Shown in pieces: positions 56,887 to 64,000 of a stretch of DNA of 64,000 nucleotides. The stretch covers positions 124,001 through 188,000 of the forward strand of contig JALSRK010000073.1 of NCBI GenBank assembly GCA_026984795.1, written 5' to 3'. Position 1 is the stretch's first letter. Each line of letters opens with the position of its first letter. The notes beneath the pieces were generated by a model. That model was not told where the DNA came from, made no database searches, and was given only the letters and a program-made list of their open reading frames with translations. Made by a program: the position numbers and the translations under genes. The stretch is from Solibacteraceae bacterium (GTDB lineage: Bacteria; Acidobacteriota; Terriglobia; Bryobacterales; Bryobacteraceae).

Positions 56887-58080
56887 TCAACGAATCCCCG
56901 CCGAACGGGTTTTCCCGAGCACCCGGTCATAGACGGCGGCATAGGCGCGGGCCATCTGGTCGAGACTGAACGTTTCCGCCCGCTCTCTGCCCGCCGCGCC
57001 ATGGCGCCGCCGGAGCGCGGCGTCGTCCAGGTAACGCGAAATCGCGACCGCCAGATCCTCGGCTTCGGGCTTTGGGATGAGCAGGCCGGTCTCTCCATCG
57101 CGCACGAGCTCCGCGTTTCCGCCGGTGTTTACGGCCACTACGGGCAGCCCGGTCGCCATCGCCTCGAGGATCGCGTTCGAAGTTCCCTCGGTGTGGGACG
57201 GCAGGACAAAGATGTCCATGCCGCGCAGCAGCTCCGGAACGTCCGAACGCCCGCCCGCAAGCCACACGCGGTCGCCGATCCCCAGATGCCGCACCAGGTC
57301 CGCGCACTCGCCCCGCCGCGGTCCGTCGCCGATCAGCGCCAGCCGAAGGCGCTCACCGTCCGTCCCGCGGGAGCCGCAGACGATTGCAAATGCCCGAATG
57401 AGGCCCTCGGGGTTCTTCACCGGCCGCAGGTTGCCCACTGTCCCAATGATCACCGCTCCTGGATCCCGGAACCGAGGCGGATACGGCTTCCGGCTGCGGG
57501 CCGGGGACGGGTGGAAGCGCCGCGTATCGACGCCGTTGTAAATCCGGGTGATGCGCTCCTTCTTTACTCCGAGGTGGCGCTGGAGGCAGGCGGCGATGTC
57601 GTCGCTTACGGCGATGTAATGGTCGATGATCCGGTCGGTCAGCCGCCGTACCAACCGCCGCCGGCGGGGTTCCCGGGCCCAATCGTCCCGATCCCGGCCG
57701 TGCTCGCCGTGTACCCGCGCCTTCACTCCCGCCGCCGCGGCGACCCACAGCGAATCCAGGGCGGCGAAAGTCCGGGTGTGCATGATCCGCGGCCGCAGCC
57801 GGCGCAAGAGCGCCCATAGCCGGCGATAGTAACCGGGATCGTGCCCTGGCCGCTTTCCCAGCGCGAACACGGGCGTTTCGGGACGCCGGATCTCGTGGCG
57901 GAAGTCGTCGAACTCAGTGATGCAGATCACCGCGTGGCGGTAGTGGTCGGACGGCATCGAGTTGATCAGATTGACCAATCCGTTCTCCAGACCGCCCCGC
58001 GTGAGGTGATAGATGAGGTGAGCCACCAAAGGTGGCGCTCCACCGGCCGGCTCCTTTTGGATTTCCTCCCGATGAGGCAT
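56887..58080 (-). CDS. Glycosyltransferase family 4 (PEP-CTERM/EpsH-associated type)
   Basis: 397 residues. The opening VAHLIYHLTRGGLENGLVNL, then YRHAVICITEFDDF, matches the sugar transferases described with PEP-CTERM/EpsH1 systems (TIGR03088 type). Later come RVHGEHGRDRDDW, ITRIYNGVDTRRF, IIGTVGNLRPVKNPEGLIRA, LALIGDGPRRGE and LPSHTEGTSNAILEAMATGL. An upstream in-frame ATG (58122) exists; I chose the one nearer the conserved start. No exosortase gene is in the window. Confidence 0.88.
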   Translation of the reverse strand: MPHREEIQKEPAGGAPPLVAHLIYHLTRGGLENGLVNLINSMPSDHYRHAVICITEFDDFRHEIRRPETPVFALGKRPGHDPGYYRRLWALLRRLRPRIMHTRTFAALDSLWVAAAAGVKARVHGEHGRDRDDWAREPRRRRLVRRLTDRIIDHYIAVSDDIAACLQRHLGVKKERITRIYNGVDTRRFHPSPARSRKPYPPRFRDPGAVIIGTVGNLRPVKNPEGLIRAFAIVCGSRGTDGERLRLALIGDGPRRGECADLVRHLGIGDRVWLAGGRSDVPELLRGMDIFVLPSHTEGTSNAILEAMATGLPVVAVNTGGNAELVRDGETGLLIPKPEAEDLAVAISRYLDDAALRRRHGAAGRERAETFSLDQMARAYAAVYDRVLGKTRSAGIR

Positions 58081-58282
58081 GGAACAGATGCCTGCCCGGA
58101 CCAGCGGCCGCCGGCGGCCCATGTATCCCCGCTCTCGGCGTTCCCGGCCGCTTTCCCGGAGCCGCCGTCCCCTTCCCCTTCATTACAGCACAGCGACTCC
58201 GGAGATCCCCGCGGCATTGGAGACCCGGTGCTACACTGGCAGCAACGGCCGAGCCCGCCCGGGTCGGCTGCAGATTCGTTCT
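58081..58282. other. Divergent gap between glycosyltransferase and second amidotransferase
   Basis: About 200 GC-rich bases. No clear -10 or -35, no small gene seen. It should hold promoters for both directions of the polysaccharide cluster. Confidence 0.4.
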
Positions 58283-60226
58283 ATGTGCGGCATCGCCGGA
58301 TATCTGAGGAGGGAAAAGCCCGCCGCTCACACTGAGATCGCACTGATGTGCCGGCAGATGGTCCACCGCGGACCTGACGACGAAGGTATCCACACCGACG
58401 GAACCTGCGGCATCGGGATGCGGCGTCTGAGCATCATCGACCTCCAGACCGGCCATCAGCCCGTCGCCAACGAGCAGGGCGACGTCTGGGTGGTCTTCAA
58501 CGGTGAGATCTACAACTACCGGGAGCTGCGGGAACGGCTCGCCGCCCGCGGCCACCGGTTTCGGACCCGCAGCGATACGGAAGTCATCGTCCACCTTTAC
58601 GAAGATCATGGCGCGGACTGCTTCGAGCATCTCGACGGGATGTTCGCCATCGCCATCTGGGATGCGCGGCGGCGGCAACTGGCGCTGGCCCGGGACCGCT
58701 TCGGCAAAAAGCCGCTCTACTACGGCGTCTTCCCGGACGGGTTGTACTTCGCCAGTGAACTCTCTTGCTTCCGGCCCCTCCGCCTGCCGTTGAGCCTGGA
58801 TCGGACGGCCCTTCGGCTCTATCTGCACTTCGGATACATACCCGATCCTTACTCGGCTTTCCGTGAGCTGCGGAAATTGCCGCCCGCAACCTGGCTTCTC
58901 TGCGACCGCGAAGGCCGGACGCGCCAGGGGCGTTATTGGGATCTGCCGCCGCCGGTGCTCGAACCCGACGGTCGCCTCCGGGAGGAGGCCGTCTGCGAGG
59001 ATCTGCGGGAGAAGTTCGACCAGGCCGTCCGGCGCCGCCTCGTGGCTGATGTCCCGCTCGGGGCGCTACTCAGCGGTGGGCTGGACTCGAGCTCGGTGGT
59101 CGCTTCGATGGCCCGGCAGACCGAGGAGCCGGTCCACACTTTTTCGGTCGGCTTCTACGAGCGGGAGTTCTCCGAACTCGGGCTGGCCCGCCTCGTGGCC
59201 CGCAAGTACGGGACGAACCACCGGGAGGTCGTCCTCGAGGCCGACTCCGTGAACCTCGTGCCGCTCCTCGTCAAGCACTTTGGGGAACCATTCGCCGACA
59301 GTTCGGCGATTCCCACCTGGATGGTTTCCGAGTTCGCATCACAGCACGTCAAGGTGGTGCTTACCGGCGACGGGGGCGACGAGCTGTTTGGCGGCTACCG
59401 GTCCTTGCAACGCGTGCTGAGGCTGGCCTGGCTCGACCGCGTTCCGCGCGCGCTCCGCCGTGCGGCCGGGCGCCTCGCAGACACGCTCCCTTACGCCGCC
59501 TACGGCAAGAACCTCTTGCATCTTTGCAGCCGCGCCAACGGGCTCCAACGCTATTTCGAGGACACCATCCTGCTGCACTACGTCAAGGAGAACCTCATCC
59601 CGGCCGACTGGCGGTTGCCGGCAGACCCGGAGGCGCTCGAAGGGCTGCTCCCGGACGGTTTTCTGCCGGGGTTGGCCGAACCGCTCCTGGCCGCCTGCTA
59701 TTTCGAAGCCAAAGTGCAACTCAGCGGCGACATGCTCACCAAGGTGGACCGGATGTCCATGGCTCACTCGCTGGAAGTGCGGTGTCCGATGCTCGACCAC
59801 CGGCTCGCCGAGTTCGCCATGTCGATCCCGATGCGGTGGAAGATCAAACCCGGCGCAGGCAAGCTGATCGTCCGCAAGGCGCTCGGCGACCGGCTTCCGG
59901 ACGAACTGTTGCAGGCGCCGAAGAAGGGTTTCAGTGTCCCTTTGGCCCAGTGGTTCCGCGGACCGCTGCGCGAAATGCTGTGGGATTTGCTTACGAGCCG
60001 GCGGTTTGCTGAGAGGGGAATTGTGAGGCCGGACTTTCTCCGGCGGCTGCTGGCCGAGCACCAATCGGGCCGCCGCGATCACCGGGTCGTGTTCTGGGCG
60101 CTACTGGTGCTCGAGTTGTGGTTCCGCGAGATGGAAGACCGGGGAAGTGAAGCCGGCTGTGGACCCGCTCCCGCCGGGATCGCTGTCACCGGGGCTGGTG
60201 CGGATTCACCCGAAGCGCCGTCTTGA
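58283..60226 (+). CDS. AsnB-type amidotransferase (exopolysaccharide-cluster, copy 2)
   Basis: 647 residues. Cys2 in MCGIAGYLRREK, then HRGPDDEGIHTDGT, VVFNGEIYNYREL and ARDRFGKKPLYYG. The synthetase domain has ALLSGGLDSSSVVASMA, VLTGDGGDELFGGYRSLQR and DMLTKVDRMSMAHSLEVRCP. It is clearly diverged from copy 1 (for example FGKKP versus LGIKP). Two such genes are also a hallmark of exosortase-A-type EPS loci. The last about 25 residues, beyond the conserved end, overlap the convergent ligase gene by 41 bases. Confidence 0.87.
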   Translation: MCGIAGYLRREKPAAHTEIALMCRQMVHRGPDDEGIHTDGTCGIGMRRLSIIDLQTGHQPVANEQGDVWVVFNGEIYNYRELRERLAARGHRFRTRSDTEVIVHLYEDHGADCFEHLDGMFAIAIWDARRRQLALARDRFGKKPLYYGVFPDGLYFASELSCFRPLRLPLSLDRTALRLYLHFGYIPDPYSAFRELRKLPPATWLLCDREGRTRQGRYWDLPPPVLEPDGRLREEAVCEDLREKFDQAVRRRLVADVPLGALLSGGLDSSSVVASMARQTEEPVHTFSVGFYEREFSELGLARLVARKYGTNHREVVLEADSVNLVPLLVKHFGEPFADSSAIPTWMVSEFASQHVKVVLTGDGGDELFGGYRSLQRVLRLAWLDRVPRALRRAAGRLADTLPYAAYGKNLLHLCSRANGLQRYFEDTILLHYVKENLIPADWRLPADPEALEGLLPDGFLPGLAEPLLAACYFEAKVQLSGDMLTKVDRMSMAHSLEVRCPMLDHRLAEFAMSIPMRWKIKPGAGKLIVRKALGDRLPDELLQAPKKGFSVPLAQWFRGPLREMLWDLLTSRRFAERGIVRPDFLRRLLAEHQSGRRDHRVVFWALLVLELWFREMEDRGSEAGCGPAPAGIAVTGAGADSPEAPS

Positions 60227-61619
60227 GACGGGTGGCGATTCCCGTGGTGGGCAATCGGGGACTCCCGGCCTTGGACAGGCGCGCGGCATGCACGATTTGT
60301 CTCGCGGCTTGGAGGCGGCTGGCGAGACCCACCGGCGCCAGAGCCTGAGTGGAAGCCGGCGCAGCCTGCTCGGAGGCGGTTTCGGTGGCCAGCTCCTCGG
60401 CAACTGCCTTCGAGAAGCGGTACCAGGCTACCGTCGAAAGCAGCAGGACATAGGAAAGCTCCATCCGGTGGAACGAATGGAAGGTGGCGTCAATGGCGAA
60501 CGCCATCAGCCCGGCCTGGAGCATATAGGGCAGCGGGAGCAGATCCGGCCTCAGGCGCCGGATGCTGCGGACTGAGAGGCTCAGCCACGCTATCTGGCCG
60601 AACACGAGAATGAGATAGAAGACGCCGGCAAAGGTGCCCGAGTCGGCAAAGACCTGCAGCCAACTGTTGTGAGCGTTGTGAATGATCTGGCGCCCGGCGT
60701 AATTGGAGGCGAGAGCAATGAAGTTCCGGCCTCCGAAACCGACACCGAGGACGGGGTGATCCTTCCACATCTCAATGGCGATCCGCGCCAGGGTAAGGCG
60801 GCTCATGGCCGACGCCTCGGCCGCAGAACTCGTTACTCGGGCCAGCACCTGGTCCTGCACCAAGTAGATGCCGGGGCCCATCCCGAGCAGAATCAGGAGG
60901 ACCACGGCGACTTTTTGCCGCGAGCGGAGCATGATGTAGCCGACCGACGCCATCAGGGACAGCGCCGCCCCCCGGGAAGTCGTCATCACCGCCGCCATGC
61001 CCGAGAGAAACGACATGGCGACGAAGCCCAGCTTGAAATAGTGCTGGCGCATCGCCGACGCCGTGTACCAGCACAGCGGGGTGGCGATGGCGAAAGCGAG
61101 GCCGAGGGTGTTGTTGTCATACTGCCGGCTGTAGCCGGTAAGGAAGGTCGCCCCACCGTGGATCAGACTCCAGGCGCCGAACTTGGCTCCGACGAACCCC
61201 ATCGCCCCGGCGACCACCGCCAGGAAGACTTTTAGTTCCTCCACCGTCTCGATCGCCAGCGGAATCAGCAGCGCCATCAGCGCCAGGCGCAAGAAAGCGC
61301 CGAAGCGGTCCGGCGAGAGCATGGGACCCACGGTGAAGAAACCGGACAGGATCACCGGAACCATGTAGGCCACGAAAACCCACAGCCACGGATTCCGCAA
61401 CTTGGAAAGAAAGTTCGAAAGGACCCGTGGCAGGGTGGTCACCAGAACAACGGCGCCAAGGACTTTCGCAACCGGATATTTCCCCTCACTCCAGGCCAGG
61501 GCGTCCGGCCGCATCACCGAGAACCAGAACCAGCCGCACAACCCCCAGAAGGGCTTGGCAAAAGACACCACCACCAGACCCACGGAAATGGCGATCAGCA
61601 GTAATTCTCGTAGCGGCAT
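60186..61619 (-). CDS. O-antigen-ligase-like membrane protein (exosortase-locus O-glycosylation ligase type)
   Basis: 477 residues with about eleven transmembrane helices. WGLCGWFWFSVMRPDALAW near the start, YSRQYDNNTLGLAFAIATPL, VMTTSRGAALSLMASVGYI and the large periplasmic loop with DHPVLGVGFGGRNFIALAS and HNAHNSWLQVFAD (catalytic-type His) fit the Wzy_C/WaaL superfamily. The details match the probable O-glycosylation ligase of exosortase loci (TIGR03097 type). It would polymerise or ligate the exopolysaccharide. A GTP/ATP-independent mechanism is the family norm. An in-frame ATG 11 codons upstream is an alternative start. Confidence 0.83.
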   Translation of the reverse strand: MPLRELLLIAISVGLVVVSFAKPFWGLCGWFWFSVMRPDALAWSEGKYPVAKVLGAVVLVTTLPRVLSNFLSKLRNPWLWVFVAYMVPVILSGFFTVGPMLSPDRFGAFLRLALMALLIPLAIETVEELKVFLAVVAGAMGFVGAKFGAWSLIHGGATFLTGYSRQYDNNTLGLAFAIATPLCWYTASAMRQHYFKLGFVAMSFLSGMAAVMTTSRGAALSLMASVGYIMLRSRQKVAVVLLILLGMGPGIYLVQDQVLARVTSSAAEASAMSRLTLARIAIEMWKDHPVLGVGFGGRNFIALASNYAGRQIIHNAHNSWLQVFADSGTFAGVFYLILVFGQIAWLSLSVRSIRRLRPDLLPLPYMLQAGLMAFAIDATFHSFHRMELSYVLLLSTVAWYRFSKAVAEELATETASEQAAPASTQALAPVGLASRLQAARQIVHAARLSKAGSPRLPTTGIATRLKTALRVNPHQPR

Positions 61620-61939
61620 CCTTTTCCGGACCGCTCCTCCACACTCCAGCACCTGTGGACGGGACCCGTTCCCCCTCGAGCGGGGCGAAGCCCCGCATCC
61701 GGCAGCCCGGCCCCGTAGCCGGCGAAAGCCAGAGGATTTTTCCTCAGTCTGCCATAGGTGTTTGCCCGGCGCAATTGGAGGGGGGCCAGCGGCGGCGGAC
61801 TGGAAGTACCAGCGCCGGAAGGCCTTGGAGGTGGGGGAATTACGATCCCCCGGTACCTGGCCGCGGGGGTTCTCCGCCGAGTGCGCTCGGCGATCGACTT
61901 CTCAGGTTTCGAACAGCAGCTGCTCTTAGAGCGGCCGAC

Positions 61940-61969
61940 AGCGAAATTTAGCGAAATGAAGCGAATTCG
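61940..61969. repeat. Three tandem 10-base repeats
   Basis: AGCGAAATTT, AGCGAAATGA and AGCGAATTCG follow each other without gaps. The AGCGAA core recurs every ten bases, about one helical turn. This local AT-rich patch stands out in GC-rich surroundings and may bind a regulator. Confidence 0.6.
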
Positions 61970-62269
61970 CCTTGTGTTGCGCTCAGAGGCAGGTTAATCT
62001 TGCAGGTGATCATTGGTTTGTCACTCCTTTCTCCTGCGGCCGGATCGGTTCCGTTGCCGGCCACAGGCCAAGAGAGGGTGCGCGGGCCCGGGCGCGGCCG
62101 CGGGAACATGAGACGAAATCGTGCTGCCGCCTCTCGCGGCTGCTCCCGGGCTGTTTTGACCGGGGGCGACGGAATTTGCCGGTACTCGTAGTGTCCAGGC
62201 CGGGGCGTCGAGACCCGGCCGCCGGGCCGCCAGCGCCCGCCTCCGGAGCCGCCTGACGGAACCGCCGTA

Positions 62270-62285
62270 GTCCCCGGCCGGGGAC
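62270..62285. promoter_or_regulatory. 16-base perfect palindrome upstream of the TPR gene
   Basis: GTCCCCGGCCGGGGAC, 75 bases before the TPR gene start. It could be an operator or simply a GC-rich palindrome expected in this composition. Confidence 0.3.
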
Positions 62286-62359
62286 CCGATCGCAGCCTGA
62301 AGCGTCTTATAGTATGCTGTAGATGTAGCATCTCAAACAGCACACGGAGGTCTCTTTTC

Positions 62360-63526
62360 ATGACGGCAGTGGCCCGCAAGCTGGCTGTCGCGGCTGGCTT
62401 TACGATCCTTTACTTTTTTGTGTTCGCCGCTGCGGCGGCGGCGCAAACGTCCGCCATCGAGGGCGAGGTGATCGGCGAGGACGGCCAGCCGGTCAAAGGC
62501 GCACTGATCCTCATCGAGCGGCAGGATATCCGTGGCACGTACAAGGTCAAGACCAACAAGAAAGGCCACTTCTTCCATGCGGGCCTCCCGCTGGGGATCT
62601 ACGTGGTGAAGTGCCTGATCAACGATAAGGTGGTTGACCAGGTCCGGGGGGTGCGCACTACCCTTGGCGAGAACACGAAGGTCGATTTCGATCTCCAGGC
62701 CCTGGCGCGCAAGCGGCAGGCTCTGCAACAGGCCGCAGCTACCGGACAGCTTACCGAGGAGCAGATGCGGGGGCTGACCCCGGAGCAACGGGAGGCGCTC
62801 AAACGGCAGATGGAAGCCCGCGCCAAGGCGATGCGCAAGAACAAGGCGCTCAACGACGCCTACAACGCGGCCATGCAAGCCAAGCAGGCCCGGCAATGGG
62901 ATGTGGCGATCCAGAACTTCTTGAAAGCGACGGAGATCGATCCGAAGCAGCACGTCGTCTGGGCGCAGCTCGCCGATACCTACGTGAACAAGGCAAACTC
63001 TCTGGCCGGCCCGGCGCGGCAGGAGGCCCTCAACAAAGCGATCGAAGCCTACCAGAAGGTACTCGAACTGATGCCTGAAGACGCTGCGTACCACAACAAC
63101 TTCGGGCTCGTGCTCGCCCGTGCGGGGCGCCTCGACGAAGCTCAGGCCGAGCTGAAGAAGGCCGCCGAGCTGAACCCGGCTGATGCCGGCAAATACTACT
63201 ACAACCTGGGCGCCGTTCTCGTGAACACCGGCAAGCAGGACGAAGCCATGCAGGCCTTCAAGATGGCCATCGACGCCGATCCGACGTACGCCAACGCCTG
63301 GTTCCAGTACGGCATGGCCCTGCTGGCGAAGGCCACGATCGGCAAGGACGGGTCCATCATCCCGCCGGAAGGCACGAAGGAGGCTCTGCAGAAATACCTG
63401 GAACTGGCCCCGAACGGGCCCTTCGCCGCGTCTGCCCAGGGAGCGCTGCAATCACTACAAGGCAAAGTCCAGACCGAGTACACCAATCCGGAAGCGCAAA
63501 AGAAGAAGCGCCGCAAGAAGAAGTGA
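62360..63526 (+). CDS. Exported TPR protein with carboxypeptidase-regulatory-like N-terminal domain
   Basis: 388 residues. A signal peptide (about 1-29, ending AAAAAAQ) is followed by a beta-sandwich of the carboxypeptidase-regulatory kind (about 32-112: IEGEVIGEDGQPVKGALILI, GHFFHAGLPLGIYVVKCL). A Gln/Arg-rich coiled segment comes next, then about five TPR units (WDVAIQNFLKATEIDPKQHV, AIEAYQKVLELMPEDAAYHN, AQAELKKAAELNPADAGKYY, AMQAFKMAIDADPTYANAWF). The tail is very basic (KKKRRKKK). It is a likely periplasmic scaffold. GGAGG ten bases upstream supports the start. Confidence 0.85.
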   Translation: MTAVARKLAVAAGFTILYFFVFAAAAAAQTSAIEGEVIGEDGQPVKGALILIERQDIRGTYKVKTNKKGHFFHAGLPLGIYVVKCLINDKVVDQVRGVRTTLGENTKVDFDLQALARKRQALQQAAATGQLTEEQMRGLTPEQREALKRQMEARAKAMRKNKALNDAYNAAMQAKQARQWDVAIQNFLKATEIDPKQHVVWAQLADTYVNKANSLAGPARQEALNKAIEAYQKVLELMPEDAAYHNNFGLVLARAGRLDEAQAELKKAAELNPADAGKYYYNLGAVLVNTGKQDEAMQAFKMAIDADPTYANAWFQYGMALLAKATIGKDGSIIPPEGTKEALQKYLELAPNGPFAASAQGALQSLQGKVQTEYTNPEAQKKKRRKKK

Positions 63527-63589
63527 GCCGCGCCGCTGGTGGGGTGAGAAGCACTGGTTGATCCGGTGATGCAGTTCCGAATGAGGAGT

Positions 63590-63613
63590 GGGCGCCCCCG
63601 GGGGCGCCCTTTT
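63590..63613 (+). terminator. Intrinsic terminator after the TPR gene
   Basis: GGGCGCCC (63590-63597) and GGGCGCCC (63602-63609) pair as a perfect self-complementary stem with a CCGG loop, followed by TTTTGCTT. It lies 63 bases after the stop and only nine bases before the next start codon. Confidence 0.85.
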
Positions 63614-63621
63614 GCTTGCTT

Positions 63622-63888
63622 ATGCTCCGGTTTCTGCTCGGTCTGATCCTTGCGATCTTCCTGATCACCCTCATTCGGGCGGTCGTCGGATTCGTGGGCA
63701 GGGCGGTGGCACAACTCTTCGAGCCGGAATCCGGCCGTTCCCGCCCGCGCACGCCTTCTGGGGGGGAACTGGTCCAGGATCCGGTGTGCGGCATTTACGT
63801 CTCGAACCGGACGAGCGTGCGCAAGACGGTAAAAGGCAAGACCTACTACTTCTGCTCGGAAGCCTGCCGGGACAAGTTCCACGGCTGA
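63622..63888 (+). CDS. Membrane-anchored YHS/TRASH-like metal-site protein
   Basis: 88 residues. One transmembrane helix (LRFLLGLILAIFLITLIRAVV), a short linker, then a YHS-type domain (DPVCGIYVSNRTSVRKTVKG, then TYYFCSEACRDKFHG). The three Cys at PVC, FCSEAC could bind a metal. A TTG two codons upstream is possible. There is no ribosome site, and the terminator of the previous gene lies directly upstream, so it may depend on read-through or use a leaderless promoter hidden near the hairpin. Confidence 0.78.
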   Translation: MLRFLLGLILAIFLITLIRAVVGFVGRAVAQLFEPESGRSRPRTPSGGELVQDPVCGIYVSNRTSVRKTVKGKTYYFCSEACRDKFHG

Positions 63889-63902
63889 CGCTGCTGCGGC
63901 CC

Positions 63903-64000
63903 TCAGACCCGCCAGCAGATCAACTTGGGCTCGGTCATCTCCTCGATGGCGTACTTGGGCCCTTCCCGGCCCGTTCCGCTCATCTTCACGCCGCCGTACG
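63903..64000 (-). CDS. Aldehyde dehydrogenase, C-terminal end only
   Basis: The last 31 codons and a stop of a gene entering from outside the window. [20 protein letters not shown], then [11 protein letters not shown], is the oligomerisation tail of NAD(P)-dependent aldehyde dehydrogenases. The YAIEEMTE form is common in the lactaldehyde/non-phosphorylating GAPDH subgroup. The subgroup is a guess. Confidence 0.85.
   Translation of the reverse strand, partial: YGGVKMSGTGREGPKYAIEEMTEPKLICWRV

Larger units (their letters stand above)
61620..62359. other. 740-base intergenic region
   Basis: It lies between the ligase gene and the TPR gene, which point away from each other. It holds a three-unit 10-base direct repeat and a 16-base palindrome (listed separately). 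Short open frames are present but none looks conserved. Confidence 0.5.

Noticed and set aside
62270-62285. 16-base palindrome as a replication or attachment site
   Set aside because: Consists only of a GC-rich core common in this genome; no repeats of it, no integrase or initiator gene nearby.

Overview
High-GC bacterial chromosome segment, most likely from an acidobacterium of the Solibacter/Bryobacter type. The pointers are a VWFA-related protein of the acidobacterial type, a SpoIVB-like S55 peptidase protein with no sporulation genes nearby, a DUF3604 protein, Tat-exported propeller and sulfatase proteins, and TPR proteins with a carboxypeptidase-regulatory-like N-terminus. No rRNA, tRNA, CRISPR array or intact mobile element was seen. 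The phylum call is an inference from gene content.

Layout. 1-2.6 kb: partial family 2 beta-galactosidase and a cysteine hydrolase. 2.65-5.4 kb: an accessory patch with a decayed transposase, other coding scars and one unknown protein with a lower-GC look. 5.4-9.1 kb: orphan sensor kinase, then metX-metW (methionine). 9.1-14.1 kb: Tat propeller protein, an isolated pduS-pduT pair (microcompartment redox reductase and Fe-S shell protein), rhomboid protease and a ClpP-fold membrane protease. 14.2-22.8 kb: recA, VWFA protein, rluA-type pseudouridine synthase, galU plus membrane glycosyltransferase, nusB, ribH, lepA, and a DCC protein with an apparently non-canonical start. 22.9-30.2 kb: exported DUF3604 protein, a toxin-antitoxin pair in which both genes are frameshifted, an exported propeller protein and an S55 protein. 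30.4-35.2 kb: a fused NfnB-NfnA transhydrogenase behind a palindromic operator-like site, and a 753-residue protein of unknown family. 35.2-41.9 kb: TlpA-like thioredoxin, second galU, sulfatase, DUF2490-like protein, class III aminotransferase and a Gfo/Idh oxidoreductase. 41.9-46.7 kb: folK-ruvB-ruvA, rsmE, an M28-fold protein lacking catalytic residues, and an HDOD protein. 46.8-52.6 kb: ABC exporter pair, lone ABC ATPase, ferredoxin, site-2 protease and an esterase-like hydrolase. 52.6-61.6 kb: exopolysaccharide cluster resembling the non-exosortase part of PEP-CTERM loci (epimerase, two AsnB-type amidotransferases, two GT4 glycosyltransferases, O-antigen-ligase-like protein). 62.3-64 kb: TPR protein, a YHS-domain protein and the end of an aldehyde dehydrogenase.

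Genome style. Many genes that begin a transcription unit carry a -10-like hexamer ending about 5-9 bases before the start codon and lack a Shine-Dalgarno, which suggests leaderless mRNAs. I used this pattern to choose several starts. Other genes have clear AGGAGG-type sites. Three convergent gene junctions are filled by strong GC hairpins without a U-tract, while two intrinsic terminators with U-tracts are also present.
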